Notes: generated from the sequence alone by a model not told the origin. Counted from the stretch's first letter, positions 27,857 through 36,370 are shown. The stretch: 64,000 nucleotides of DNA from Tessaracoccus sp. MC1679 (GCF_014164775.1 NZ_JACJGB010000003.1:248001-312000), one strand, 5' to 3'. Program-made: numbers and translations.

Positions 27857-28923
27857 TGGCTGGCTACCGGAGGCCGGTCAATGACGCCGACCGAGCAGCA
27901 GCCGCAGAGGCGCGACAGGCCACGCTGGACAAGCTGCACACCCAGCTGAGCGATGGCGTCCTCGCCCTCAACGACCCGCAGGCTTGGCGAGCCTGGCTGA
28001 AGTTCTCCAGCCAGTTCCACCGCTACTCGTTCGGGAATTCCCTCCTGATCATGCTTCAGGACCCGCAGGCCACCCACGTCGCCGGCTACCAAGCGTTCAA
28101 GGCCATGGGACGCCAGGTGCGCCGCGGCGAGACCGGCATCAAGGTCCTCGCCCCGATCACCCGCCGCGAACCCCGCCTCGATGACGCTGGCCAGCCCGTG
28201 CGCGACGACCAGGGCCGCGTCGTGCACCGGGCCCACGTGGTCGCGACCAAACCAGTCACGGTGTTCGACATCCGGCAGACCGACGGGCCTCCGTTGCCCG
28301 ACCCCAAGATCGGCGAGGCTGCCCTCCTCACCGGGCAAGCCCCAGATGGGCTGTGGGACCGCCTCCAGAGCCTCCTCGAAGAGCGAGGATTCGACGTGCG
28401 TCGCGGCGCAGACCTTGGCGGCGCCAACGGCTACACCGACTTCGGCCAGCGCCTCGTCATGGTCCGCGACGACGTCGACGACGCCCAGGCCGTCAAGACC
28501 CTCGCCCATGAAGCCGGGCACGTGCTCCTCCACCAGGATCAGGGCAGCCGCGACTGTCGCGGGACCCTTGAGGTCGAAGCCGAATCGGTCGCGTACATGG
28601 TCACCAGCGCCCACGGCCTCGACTCCAGCCAGTACACCTTCAGCTACGTCGCGGGCTGGGCACTCAACGCCGTGACGGAGCAACGCGACCTTGCCGACAT
28701 CCTCCGCAGCACCGGCCAGCGCGTCATCGGCGCCGCCGGCCTCATCCTTCAGGCCACGCAACCAGCTCCGACCATCACCGACACCGCGCTCGATGCCCTC
28801 GAAGGCCACATCCGCATCCAGACCGACCCGAAGCGCTGGGAGGCAGTCTCCGTCACCCCCTTGGTCACCCCGGAACCGGCACCCACAAGCGCTCCGTTCG
28901 TGTCCGCCGCGGTGGCTCGCTGA
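27856..28923 (+). CDS. ArdC-like antirestriction protein with ImmA/IrrE-type metallopeptidase domain
   Basis: 355 residues. The N-terminal domain (about 15-130) has the ArdC pattern WLKFSSQFHRYSFGNSLLI, HVAGYQAFKAMGRQVRRGE.GIKVLAP. ArdC proteins bind single-stranded DNA and shield entering plasmid or conjugative DNA from restriction. The C-terminal part has the zinc protease motif LAHEAGHVLL with a downstream EVEAESVAYMV glutamate. Such genes are typical cargo of integrative and conjugative elements, in keeping with the nearby integrase. Confidence 0.85.
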   Translation: MAGYRRPVNDADRAAAAEARQATLDKLHTQLSDGVLALNDPQAWRAWLKFSSQFHRYSFGNSLLIMLQDPQATHVAGYQAFKAMGRQVRRGETGIKVLAPITRREPRLDDAGQPVRDDQGRVVHRAHVVATKPVTVFDIRQTDGPPLPDPKIGEAALLTGQAPDGLWDRLQSLLEERGFDVRRGADLGGANGYTDFGQRLVMVRDDVDDAQAVKTLAHEAGHVLLHQDQGSRDCRGTLEVEAESVAYMVTSAHGLDSSQYTFSYVAGWALNAVTEQRDLADILRSTGQRVIGAAGLILQATQPAPTITDTALDALEGHIRIQTDPKRWEAVSVTPLVTPEPAPTSAPFVSAAVAR

Positions 28924-29059
28924 TCGTGTGGGTGTGCTGAGCTGCACATTCCATCGGCCACCTCGCCCATCCCGGGGGCGTGGCGACGTCGGGCGTTGAG
29001 CACCAACGCGGCGGACGCCGCTGTCGACACCGCGTTGTCCGGGGTCCTGCTTCCGAGCC

Positions 29060-30219
29060 TCATTGAGCCCCAGCCGGAGCAGCGTCTCTGCGTGAGGTCC
29101 AAAGGCTCCCGCCGGTCGCGAATGCCGACATGCGGGCTGCGAGCTGAGCGTCCCGTTCAGCCGCCACGTGTTGGTAGCGCATGGCCATGTTGGGTGTGCT
29201 GTGCCCAATCCGGGCTTGAAGTTCAGCGAGGGTCGCTCCCAGTTGCGCGGCCAGCGTCGCGCTCGTGTGACGCAGGCCGTGGATCGTGAGTCCCGGCATC
29301 TCGATTGCCGCTTTGCCCTTGTCGTGCGCCTCGCGCCGGACGCTGTCGTTGAGCGGCGAGTGGCCGTCGCCGGCGGGGAACAGCAACTCATCTCGCTTGC
29401 GTGTGGGCTGCTTGGCGGCCCACACCCTGAGGGCGGGAAGCAGGTGGGGAGGAATGGCCACCGACCGGACGCCGGCGTTTGTCTTTGGTGGACCGATGAG
29501 CAATTGCCCTTTGAGCCGGACGACGGCTTGGCGGACGTGGACCACCCCGGCGTCCAGGTCGAGATCACGCACCCGCAATCCGCGCACCTCGCCGGAACGT
29601 AGCCCGCACCATCCGGCCAGGAGCAGTGGCACTCGCCGCGCCTCTGGCACTGCGGCCAGGTAGCGGTTGAGTTGGTCGACAGTGAGCACCTCGATCTCGC
29701 GCGCCCGCTGCTTCTGCCCACCTGCCTTCACCCGGCAGGGATTGTCGTCAAGGAGTCCATCCTCGACCGCTTCCTTGAAGATGGACTTGAACAGTCCGTA
29801 GGCGTTCGCCTGTTGGGTCGGGGTGTGATTCATCCCTGCGTACCAGGCGGCCACCTCAGTCGGCGTGACGTCGCCGAGCGACCTGCCGGCCCACGTTGGC
29901 AGGATGGCCAGGCGGAGCAGCTTTTCGTAGAGCGCCACCGTCGCCGGCCGAAGCCGTCGACGCCCCACGACCGTGGCCGCGTACGCTCCCAGGAGCAGGG
30001 GAGCCTCGCGAACTGACGAGCCGGTGGTTTCCACTCTCCGCGGCTGATCAGCCGTTCCTGTTCGACCAGCCAACCCTCGGCGTCGATCCTCGCGACGAAG
30101 GTGACCGGGGCGCTGTGCCGTCTGGTGTCAGGACCGGTGTAGCGGGCTCTGTACCGCCCGCTCGGAAGCACGGAGATCTCGCCGAAGCCTCGCTTGGCCT
30201 TGACCCGTCGGCTACCCAT
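29060..30219 (-). pseudogene. Tyrosine recombinase (phage-type integrase) with N-terminal frameshift
   Basis: The catalytic part (29060 to about 30020) is complete: SAM-like core-binding domain, first catalytic Arg in GWCGLRSGEVRGL, HGLRHTSAT with His and Arg, GHSTPNMAMRYQH with the final His and the nucleophile Tyr. The N-terminal arm-binding segment (30219 to about 30020: MGSRRVKAKRGFGEISVLP, SGRYRARYTGPDTRRHS, LISRGEWKPP) lies in another frame. The two join near 30010-30030, implying a one- or two-base indel. The gene lies next to the 3' end of tRNA-Leu, the usual position of an integrase at its attachment site. Confidence 0.8.
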
Positions 30220-30381
30220 GGAGCGCACCCCCCGTCGCGCTTCGTAACGGTCGACGGGTGCGTCTGGGGGACAGGGGGAGGCAGTCTGGGGGTACGCGTT
30301 CCCCACGCAGCTCGTGTCGTGGGGAATATGTGGGGAATGAACACCCACTCGGGTCCATCTGTGTCCATGCGCGTCCAGCTC

Positions 30382-30403
30382 CGACAAGGACCGAAGTCCT
30401 TGT
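30382..30403 (-). terminator. Perfect hairpin with UUCG loop after tRNA-Leu
   Basis: On the minus strand GACAAGGAC-TTCG-GTCCTTGTC, a 9-base perfect stem closed by a stable UUCG loop, 25 bases past the tRNA-Leu 3' end. No T-run. Probably a terminator or 3' processing stop; it could also be part of an attachment region. Confidence 0.5.
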
Positions 30404-30428
30404 CAGAGGGGATTTGCATACATCGTTG

Positions 30429-30513
30429 TGTCCGAGAGAGGACTTGAACCTCCACGCCCTTTACGGGCACTAGCACCTCAAGCTAGCGCGTCTACCTATT
30501 CCGCCACCCGGAC
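30429..30513 (-). tRNA. tRNA-Leu (anticodon GAG)
   Basis: 85 nt class II tRNA on the minus strand. The acceptor GTCCGGG pairs with CTCGGAC, discriminator A; D-arm GGCGGAATAGGTAGACGC; anticodon stem CTAGC/GCTAG with loop TTGAGGT giving GAG; a long variable arm (GTGCCCGTAAAGGGC); T-arm GGAGGTTCAAGTCCTC. No encoded CCA is seen. Adjacent to an integrase gene at its 3' side. Confidence 0.95.
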
Positions 30514-30584
30514 GAGTGGTGATCCCCCAAGGGGGAGCGACAAGGAACTCTAGCAGGCGCCCGCCGTGGTTGCACAACTCCGCC

Positions 30585-30590
30585 TAGGCT
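30585..30590 (+). promoter_or_regulatory. -10 box (TAGGCT) of the DUF3224 gene
   Basis: TAGGCT 21 bases before the ATG; here a short leader with GGAGGG is present, unlike the leaderless examples. Confidence 0.4.
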
Positions 30591-30611
30591 GGGGGAGAGG
30601 AGGGCGCCACC

Positions 30612-30986
30612 ATGATCGTCAACGCAACGTTCGAGATCGAGATCACGCCGGAGGAAGGTCTGCTTCCCGGCACCCGACGCTTCGAGTTCGCCAAGGTGTG
30701 GACCGGTGAGGCAGAGGGCGCCAGCAGGGGCATCATGTTGTCGGCCGGCAACCCTGCAGACGGCACGGCCGGCTACGTGGCGCTTGAAGTGTTCGAGGGA
30801 CGCATCGGCGGGCGCACCGGAAGCGTGGCGTTCCAGCAGTTCGGTTCGATGCGCGACGGTGACCAGCAGGTTCGCTACGAACTGGTGCCCGGGTCAGGCG
30901 CCGGGGACCTGGCCGGTGCCGTGGGCATCCTCACCTTGGAGATCGACGCCGAGGGCGTGCACCATGTCGCCTTCGACCTCGCCTGA
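30612..30986 (+). CDS. DUF3224 family protein
   Basis: 124 residues with the typical DUF3224 layout: F.K.WTGEAEGAS.G.ML near residues 27-43, YVALEVFEGRIGGRTGSVAFQQFG, and a C-terminal GILTLEID.EGVHHVAFD. The family forms a small beta-barrel-like fold of unknown function, often near oxidoreductases. GGAGGG precedes the ATG. Convergent with the aldo/keto reductase gene. Confidence 0.85.
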   Translation: MIVNATFEIEITPEEGLLPGTRRFEFAKVWTGEAEGASRGIMLSAGNPADGTAGYVALEVFEGRIGGRTGSVAFQQFGSMRDGDQQVRYELVPGSGAGDLAGAVGILTLEIDAEGVHHVAFDLA

Positions 30987-30993
30987 GCGGGCC

Positions 30994-31956
30994 TCAGCGG
31001 TAGGCGTTCGGCCCACCGGAGATGTCGTCGAGGGCTGACACGATGGGTGCGACCAGCACCTTGTCCTCGGCATCCAACAGCTCCGCCAGCTGATCCGTCG
31101 TGCGGGGGCCGACGAGGGCCGAGGCCACCTGGGGCGCGTCGCGAACCCACAGCAGCGCAACCTGGGTGGCGGTGAGGCCGAGCCCCTGCGCGGCGTGCGC
31201 GACGGCGTCGACGATGGCCGCCGAGCGCGGCTGGAGATACGGCTCGAGGAACCACCCGAAGTGGTCGGATGCCGCACGCGAGTCTCGCGGCAGCCGCCCG
31301 CCGCGATACTTCCCCGTGAGCGTGCCGCGGCCCAGTGAGGACCACGCCAGCACGCCCATCCTGTGGTGCTCGGCCGCACCCACCACCTCCACCTCGGCTC
31401 GCCGGGCCAGCAGTGAATACTCCACCTGAACGCTCGAGATCGGCGTGCGCGCCCGATCCGCCTCCTGCCAGGTGGCCGCCGTCGCCGACTGCCAGCCCAC
31501 GAAGTTGGACACGCCGACGTAGCGCGCCATGCCCCTGCTCACGGCGGAATCCAGGGCGGAGAGGGTCTCGTCGAGGGGCGCTTCCCCCCAGGCGTGCACC
31601 TGCCAGAGGTCCACGTGATCGGTCTGGAGCCGACGCAATGACTGCTCGAGGTCGCTCAGCAGCGCGCCTCGGGAGGTGTCGATGATGCGCCGCCCGTCGC
31701 GGATGACGAAGCCGGCCTTGGTGGCGATCACCAGGGAATCGCGCGACAGGCCAGACGCCAGGGCCTTGCCGATCATCTTCTCGGCCACCCCGGCGCCGTA
31801 GGCCGGCGCGGTGTCGACGAGATTGCCGCCGCCGTCGACGAAGTCCGCCAGCAGGTCACGCGCCGCGGGCCACTCCACGTCCCTGCCCCAGGCCATGGTG
31901 CCGAGGCCGAGGCGGGAGACGTGGAGGCCTGAGGCGCCGAGTGGTCTGAGCTGCAT
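30994..31956 (-). CDS. Aldo/keto reductase
   Basis: 320-residue NADPH-dependent oxidoreductase of TIM-barrel type. Visible are GLGTMAWG, the catalytic Asp/Tyr in NLVDTAPAYGAG, the Lys in VIATKAG, HVDLWQVHAWGE with the catalytic His, and VGVSNFVGWQ. The substrate is unknown. A TAGGGT box eight bases before the ATG may be its promoter. Upstream, 11 bases away, is uppP in the same direction. Confidence 0.9.
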   Translation of the reverse strand: MQLRPLGASGLHVSRLGLGTMAWGRDVEWPAARDLLADFVDGGGNLVDTAPAYGAGVAEKMIGKALASGLSRDSLVIATKAGFVIRDGRRIIDTSRGALLSDLEQSLRRLQTDHVDLWQVHAWGEAPLDETLSALDSAVSRGMARYVGVSNFVGWQSATAATWQEADRARTPISSVQVEYSLLARRAEVEVVGAAEHHRMGVLAWSSLGRGTLTGKYRGGRLPRDSRAASDHFGWFLEPYLQPRSAAIVDAVAHAAQGLGLTATQVALLWVRDAPQVASALVGPRTTDQLAELLDAEDKVLVAPIVSALDDISGGPNAYR

Positions 31957-31967
31957 GAGGTCCGACC

Positions 31968-32792
31968 CTACGCGGAGAGGACGCCGGTGAGGATCAGCAC
32001 CGCGACCACTGCGGCCAGGATGAGGCGGTAGAGCACGAAGATGCGGAAGTTGTGCGTCGAGATGTAGCGAAGCAGCCAGGCGATGACGGCGTACCCGATG
32101 AAGAACGCCAGCACAGTGGCTGCGATGGTCGGCCCCCAGGCCGTGGTCTGGTCACCACCGATGTCCTTCAGCTTGTACAGGCCGGACCCGAACACCGCCG
32201 GAATGGCCAGGAGGAAGGCGTAGCGGGTGGCGGCCTCACGCGTGTAGCCCATGAACAAGCCGCCGGAAATCGTGGCGCCCGATCGCGACACGCCCGGGAT
32301 GAGGGCCGCGGCCTGGAACAGGCCGAACAGCACCCCGTCGCGCCAGGTCAGCTGCCGAAGTTCGCGGGTGTTCTGCGTCCCCATCGTGTCCGCGACGGCC
32401 AGGAAGATTGCCACCCCGGCCAGCATCGCCACCGTGATCCACAGGTTGCGCAGCGAGGTGTCGATGGCGTCCTGGAAGATCAGTCCGAGGACGACGATCG
32501 GGACCGAACCGAGGATGACCATCCAACCCATGCGGGCGTCGGGGTCCGATTTCTCGACGGTGCCGCGCAGGCTGCCTACCCAGGCCGTGATGATCCGCCA
32601 GATGTCGTGGCGGAAGTAGACCAGCACTGCTGTCTCGGTGCCGAGCTGGGTGACAGCCGTGAACGCAGCTCCTGGGTCGCGGCCGTCGAACAGCAGTTGA
32701 CCGACGATCGACACGTGGGCGCTGGAGGAGATGGGCAGGAACTCTGTGAGGCCCTGCACGATGCCCAATACGATCGCCTCGAACCACTCCAC
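31968..32792 (-). CDS. uppP: Undecaprenyl-diphosphate phosphatase
   Basis: 274-residue membrane enzyme that recycles the lipid carrier for peptidoglycan synthesis (also called BacA; confers bacitracin tolerance). The conserved motifs GIVQGLTEFLPISSSAH near the N-terminus and GVSRSGATISGGL with the catalytic region are present, with about eight membrane helices. Start GTG behind AAGGGA; TACAGT (32826-32831, minus strand) is a likely -10 box. Confidence 0.94.
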   Translation of the reverse strand: MEWFEAIVLGIVQGLTEFLPISSSAHVSIVGQLLFDGRDPGAAFTAVTQLGTETAVLVYFRHDIWRIITAWVGSLRGTVEKSDPDARMGWMVILGSVPIVVLGLIFQDAIDTSLRNLWITVAMLAGVAIFLAVADTMGTQNTRELRQLTWRDGVLFGLFQAAALIPGVSRSGATISGGLFMGYTREAATRYAFLLAIPAVFGSGLYKLKDIGGDQTTAWGPTIAATVLAFFIGYAVIAWLLRYISTHNFRIFVLYRLILAAVVAVLILTGVLSA

Positions 32793-32853
32793 GTCACAGT
32801 CCCTTCGTCAACACCGGCGCCACTGTACCGTCGGGGCGGGTCTGAGCGCCGAC

Positions 32854-32859
32854 TACGCT
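32854..32859 (+). promoter_or_regulatory. Candidate leaderless -10 box (TACGCT)
   Basis: Ends seven bases before ATG 32867 of the histidine phosphatase gene; no ribosome binding site between. Confidence 0.5.
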
Positions 32860-32866
32860 GGCGCCC

Positions 32867-33535
32867 ATGACGAAGGTGGTCCTGATCCGGCACGCACGAT
32901 CCACGGCCAACGCGGACGGGGTGCTGGCGGGCCGGATGCCGGGAGTCTCCCTCGACGATGTGGGTCGCGGCCAGGCGCGCGCCCTCGGCGAACTCCTGTC
33001 GGAGGCCCGGATCGCGGCGGCCTACACTTCGCCCATCCAGCGCTGCCGCGAGACGGCCGCGCTGGCGGGTTTCCCAGACGCGACCATCCTCGAGGGCGTG
33101 AGCGAGTGCGACTACGGGGTGTGGACCGGCGCGAAGCTGGCGGCGCTCAAGGACGAGATGCTGTGGGCGGACATCCAGGCCACACCGTCGGCCGTGTCGT
33201 TCCCGGGGGGTGAGTCGATGATGGAGATGTTCGCGCGGACCACCGAGGCCGTCGCTGAGCTGGCCGAACGCCACCCGGATACCGACACGGTCGTCGTCTT
33301 CTCCCACGGAGACCCCATCAAGGCCATCCTCGCCCACGCGTTCGGCATGCAGCTCGACGACTTCCAGCGGGTGCACGTGGGTCCCGCCGGGGTCAGCGTG
33401 GTGGAGTACCTCGCTCAGCGACCCACCGTCCTGTGCGTCAACGTCGGCGGAAGCCTCGCGGGGCTCCTGGCCACGCACGCGGCCCCCGTCGTCGGCGGCG
33501 GCGACGTCGATCCCCCTCCAACGCACCGCGGCTAG
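32867..33535 (+). CDS. Histidine phosphatase family protein (phosphoglycerate mutase-like)
   Basis: 222 residues. The N-terminal phosphohistidine motif is LIRHARSTAN, followed by YTSPIQRCRETAALAG and the second catalytic His in VVVFSHGDPIKAILAHAFG. The family removes phosphate from small molecules or proteins; the substrate is not known. It heads the conserved actinobacterial block with DUF3090, the SCO1664-like protein and mshC, so a role related to inositol/mycothiol or the kinase-like neighbour is possible (inference). Confidence 0.88.
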   Translation: MTKVVLIRHARSTANADGVLAGRMPGVSLDDVGRGQARALGELLSEARIAAAYTSPIQRCRETAALAGFPDATILEGVSECDYGVWTGAKLAALKDEMLWADIQATPSAVSFPGGESMMEMFARTTEAVAELAERHPDTDTVVVFSHGDPIKAILAHAFGMQLDDFQRVHVGPAGVSVVEYLAQRPTVLCVNVGGSLAGLLATHAAPVVGGGDVDPPPTHRG

Positions 33536-33538
33536 GCT
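33533..33538 (+). promoter_or_regulatory. Candidate leaderless -10 box (TAGGCT)
   Basis: Ends seven bases before ATG 33546 of the DUF3090 gene; overlaps the last codons of the upstream gene. Confidence 0.5.
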
Positions 33539-33545
33539 GGGGGTC

Positions 33546-34064
33546 ATGCTGATGGAGTTCGACAGACCCGACCGCTGCGTCGTGGGCACCATCGGGCAGC
33601 CGGGCAATCGCCTTTTCCTCATTCAGGTGGCGCAGGGCAGCCGACTCGCGGCCGTGGCACTCGAGAAGCAGCAGGCAAGGCTTCTGGGCGTGCGGGTGGG
33701 GGAGGTGCTCGACAGGCTGGCCGAGCTGGGCCATGACGTCCCCGAGGCGAGCGGTTCCGCGGACATGGGCCCGCTTGATGCTCCGGTGACCGTGGCCTTC
33801 CGTGCGGCCGCGATCGGCCTGGCCTGGGACCAGGAACGCGGCAGGCTGGTGCTGGAGTTGTTCTCCGAAGAGGCCGACGAGTCCGGCGAGAGTTCGCTGC
33901 TGCAGGTCCTGCTGACCCCCTCCATGGCCCGGGAGTTCGCCTCGCGGGCCGAGCTCGTGGTGGCCTCAGGGCGTCCTGCCTGCCCTGCCTGCGGCCAACC
34001 GGTGGACCCGGAGGGCCACATCTGCCCCCGCTCCAACGGCTATCGGGGACCGCTCTTCACATGA
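33546..34064 (+). CDS. DUF3090 family protein
   Basis: 172 residues, actinobacteria-specific family of unknown function. It contains the typical VVGTIGQPGNRLFLIQV start, LEKQQARLLGVRVGEVLDRL, and a C-terminal CPACGQPVDPEGHICPRSNGYRG that looks like a zinc ribbon with four Cys/His ligands. The last four bases overlap the next gene (ATGA), so the two are translationally coupled. Confidence 0.9.
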   Translation: MLMEFDRPDRCVVGTIGQPGNRLFLIQVAQGSRLAAVALEKQQARLLGVRVGEVLDRLAELGHDVPEASGSADMGPLDAPVTVAFRAAAIGLAWDQERGRLVLELFSEEADESGESSLLQVLLTPSMAREFASRAELVVASGRPACPACGQPVDPEGHICPRSNGYRGPLFT

Positions 34065-34798
34065 CCGGGCCGGTGGGTGACCTGCGCCCGGTGGGCCGGC
34101 TCGTCGACGCCTCCAACGCCACGTTCCTCGCCGTGGACGGGCAGGACACCCGCTGGGTGTACAAGCCTGTTGCGGGGGAGGCCCCGTTGTGGGACTTCCC
34201 GACTGGCACACTCGGTCGCCGCGAGGTCGCCGCTTACTCCCTGTCCCACGAGTTGGCGGTGGACCTGATTCCCCTGACCGTCTGGGTCGACGGCCCCCTC
34301 GGGGAGGGATCCGCGCAGCAATGGGTGGAGGGAGGGGTGACCGACCTGATCGACCTTCTCCGCCCCGAAGATCTGACTGAGGCGTGGCTGCCCATCTTCA
34401 GTGCCGTCACCGAGGACGACCAACCAGTGGTCCTGGCCCACCGCAACGACCCCAGGCTGAGGGCGGTAGCCCTCTTCGACGCGCTCCTCAACAACGCCGA
34501 CAGGAAGGCCAGCCACCTCATCGACCGCGGCGGCTCGCTGGCCGGTGTGGACCACGGGGTGAGCCTCCATGCGGAGGGGAAACTCCGCACGGTGATCTGG
34601 GGGTGGGCGGGGGATCCACTCAGCCCTGAGGAGCTGGACCTGGTGGCCAGGGCCGCGGCCGTGGCCGGCCCTCTCGCGCCCGGGCTGGCCGACGAGGAGT
34701 GGGAGGCGCTCGTCGCACGAGCCGAGGCGCTGCTGGCCTCCGGCAGTATGCCAGTGCCCGGTGGGCGCTGGCCGGGCATCCCCTGGCCACCGCTTTAG
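34061..34798 (+). CDS. SCO1664-family protein (PI3/4-kinase-like fold)
   Basis: 245 residues. The pattern resembles an ATP-grasping kinase fold: VYKPVAGE.PLWDFP (phosphate-binding lysine), LLNNADRKASHLI (catalytic-loop-like N..DRK.H) and GVDHGVSL (metal-binding D-x-G). The family is found next to mshC and DUF3090 in many actinobacteria. Whether it phosphorylates a protein or an inositol compound is unknown. Start ATG in overlap with the DUF3090 gene. Confidence 0.85.
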   Translation: MTGPVGDLRPVGRLVDASNATFLAVDGQDTRWVYKPVAGEAPLWDFPTGTLGRREVAAYSLSHELAVDLIPLTVWVDGPLGEGSAQQWVEGGVTDLIDLLRPEDLTEAWLPIFSAVTEDDQPVVLAHRNDPRLRAVALFDALLNNADRKASHLIDRGGSLAGVDHGVSLHAEGKLRTVIWGWAGDPLSPEELDLVARAAAVAGPLAPGLADEEWEALVARAEALLASGSMPVPGGRWPGIPWPPL

Positions 34799-34800
34799 CA

Positions 34801-34820
34801 CTCAACCAACTCTCAACCAA
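34801..34820 (+). repeat. Direct repeat CTCAACCAA upstream of mshC
   Basis: Two copies of CTCAACCAA (34801-34809 and 34812-34820), 11 bases apart start to start, just upstream of the mshC -10 box. One helical turn spacing fits a DNA-binding site, but no regulator is known for it. Confidence 0.35.
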
Positions 34821-34825
34821 GGCGG

Positions 34826-34831
34826 TAAGTT
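34826..34831 (+). promoter_or_regulatory. Candidate leaderless -10 box (TAAGTT) of mshC
   Basis: TAAGTT ends seven bases before ATG 34839. Confidence 0.4.
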
Positions 34832-34838
34832 GGGCGCC

Positions 34839-36089
34839 ATGTATGCGTGGGCCCCCGTCGCCGTCCCCAGTCTCCCGAAGTCCGAGGGCACCGTCCCCGA
34901 GTCGCTCAACCTGTATGACACCGCCACCAGGAAGCTCGTGCCAGTGGGGCCTACTGAGGGCACTGCTCGGATGTACGTCTGCGGCATCACACCCTACGAC
35001 GCCACCCACCTCGGGCACGCCAACACCTACGTGGCGTTCGACCTGGTCAACCGCGTCTGGCGCGACCTGGGACGCACCGTCGACTACACGCAGAACGTGA
35101 CCGACGTCGACGACCCGCTGCTCGAGCGCGCCGCCGCCACCGGCCAGGAGTGGGAGGAACTGGCGGAGGACCAGATCGAGCTGTTCCGCAGCGACATGCA
35201 GGACCTTCGCGTCATTCCCCCGGGCAACTACATCGGCGCGGTGGAGTCCATCTCATGCGTGATCGAGCTGATCGAGCAGCTGCTGCCGAGCGGGCTGGTC
35301 TACCAGGTCGAGGATGCCGAACACCCCGACTGGTACTTCAACACAGTGGCCGCTGAGGGATTCGGGGGAGTCAGTCACCTCGACGAGCCCAACATGGTCG
35401 AGGTCTTCCGGGACAACGGGGGAGACCCGGACCGTACCGGGAAGCGGCACCCGCTGGATTGTCTCGTCTGGCGCTTCGCACGCCCCGACGAACCCAGCTG
35501 GAGCTCATCGCTGGGGGCCGGGCGCCCCGGTTGGCACATCGAGTGCACCGCCATCGCGCTGCGCTATCTCGGCCCCGCGTTCGACGTGCAGGGCGGCGGC
35601 TCAGACCTCGTGTTCCCTCACCACGAGATGTGCGCGGCCGAATCGATCACCGCCTCGCGAGAACCGATGGCCGAGGCGTTCGTGCACTCCGGCATGGTGG
35701 GCCTCGACGGAGAGAAGATGAGCAAGTCGAAGGGCAACCTCGAGCTGGTCAGCCGGCTGCGCCACGGCGGAGCGGACCCGATGGCCATCCGCCTCGCGCT
35801 GCTCGACCACCACTACCGCACGGACTGGGACTGGACCCGCGACCAGCTGGATTCGGCAACGACCCGCCTGCAGAGGTGGCGTGGCATCCTCAACAACGCC
35901 ACCGCCCTGCCGGCGCAGGAGACCATCGACGCGATGCGCACCGCCCTCCGCTCGGACCTGGACACCCCCACGGCGCTCAGCGCGGTGGACACGTGGGTGG
36001 CCGCCAGCCTCGCTGTGGAAGGCGATGACACCGACGCGGTCGGCCACATGACCACCGCCATCGACGCCCTCCTGGGCATCCGGCTGTAG
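34839..36089 (+). CDS. mshC: L-cysteine:1D-myo-inositol 2-amino-2-deoxy-alpha-D-glucopyranoside ligase
   Basis: ATP-dependent ligase that joins cysteine to GlcN-inositol in mycothiol biosynthesis. 416 residues, paralogous to cysteinyl-tRNA synthetase. [13 protein letters not shown] at the N-terminus is typical of MshC and separates it from CysS. Zinc/cysteine site [17 protein letters not shown] (includes the HLGH signature), C in [17 protein letters not shown], and KMSKSKGN for ATP binding. The ATG at 34839 is chosen from its N-terminal motif and the -10 box. The preceding three genes form its usual neighbourhood. Confidence 0.92.
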   Translation: MYAWAPVAVPSLPKSEGTVPESLNLYDTATRKLVPVGPTEGTARMYVCGITPYDATHLGHANTYVAFDLVNRVWRDLGRTVDYTQNVTDVDDPLLERAAATGQEWEELAEDQIELFRSDMQDLRVIPPGNYIGAVESISCVIELIEQLLPSGLVYQVEDAEHPDWYFNTVAAEGFGGVSHLDEPNMVEVFRDNGGDPDRTGKRHPLDCLVWRFARPDEPSWSSSLGAGRPGWHIECTAIALRYLGPAFDVQGGGSDLVFPHHEMCAAESITASREPMAEAFVHSGMVGLDGEKMSKSKGNLELVSRLRHGGADPMAIRLALLDHHYRTDWDWTRDQLDSATTRLQRWRGILNNATALPAQETIDAMRTALRSDLDTPTALSAVDTWVAASLAVEGDDTDAVGHMTTAIDALLGIRL

Positions 36090-36093
36090 GCGG

Positions 36094-36099
36094 TAGGCT
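36094..36099 (+). promoter_or_regulatory. Candidate leaderless -10 box (TAGGCT) of hisE
   Basis: Ends seven bases before GTG 36107; no ribosome binding site. Confidence 0.5.
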
Positions 36100-36106
36100 G
36101 CGCGTC

Positions 36107-36370
36107 GTGAAGTCCTTCGATCAACTCTTCGACCAGCTGACCGAGACCGCCCGCACCAGGCCCGAGGGGTCGGGGACGGTGGCCCGGCTGGAGGCCGGGG
36201 TCCACGGCATCGGCAAGAAGATCGTCGAGGAGGCCGCCGAGGTATGGATGGCCGCCGAGTACGAGTCGAAGGAACAGGCCGCAGAGGAGATCAGCCAACT
36301 GCTCTACCACCTCCAGGTGCTGATGCTGGCGCTCGATCTGGACCTCGACGACATCTACCGCTATCTCTGA
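36107..36370 (+). CDS. hisE: Phosphoribosyl-ATP diphosphatase
   Basis: 87-residue all-helical enzyme that hydrolyses phosphoribosyl-ATP to phosphoribosyl-AMP, second step of histidine synthesis. Metal-binding residues are in [18 protein letters not shown] and [17 protein letters not shown] start directly after a -10 box. It is followed after 13 bases by hisG, the usual actinobacterial hisEG pair, separate from the main his operon. Confidence 0.93.
   Translation: MKSFDQLFDQLTETARTRPEGSGTVARLEAGVHGIGKKIVEEAAEVWMAAEYESKEQAAEEISQLLYHLQVLMLALDLDLDDIYRYL

Larger units (their letters stand above)
27638..30428. mobile_element. Remnant of a tRNA-Leu-associated integrative element
   Basis: Integrase gene oriented away from the tRNA-Leu 3' end, ArdC-like antirestriction gene and a small partner gene form an accessory cluster between chromosomal genes. 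No relaxase, replication or conjugation genes and no second attachment copy were found, so it is a small or decayed element; the left limit is uncertain. Confidence 0.5.

Noticed and set aside
27565-29721. A 718-residue minus-strand open frame
   Set aside because: Shadow of the integrase and ArdC-like genes; the catalytic integrase motifs are in another frame.
26780-30375. Similar segments TGTGTCCA.GCGCGTCC near 26781 and 30360 as attachment repeats
   Set aside because: Only a gapped match of about 20 bases, not overlapping the tRNA end; too weak to call att sites.
34839-36089. Cysteinyl-tRNA synthetase
   Set aside because: The N-terminal [13 protein letters not shown] segment, length and neighbours identify MshC rather than CysS.
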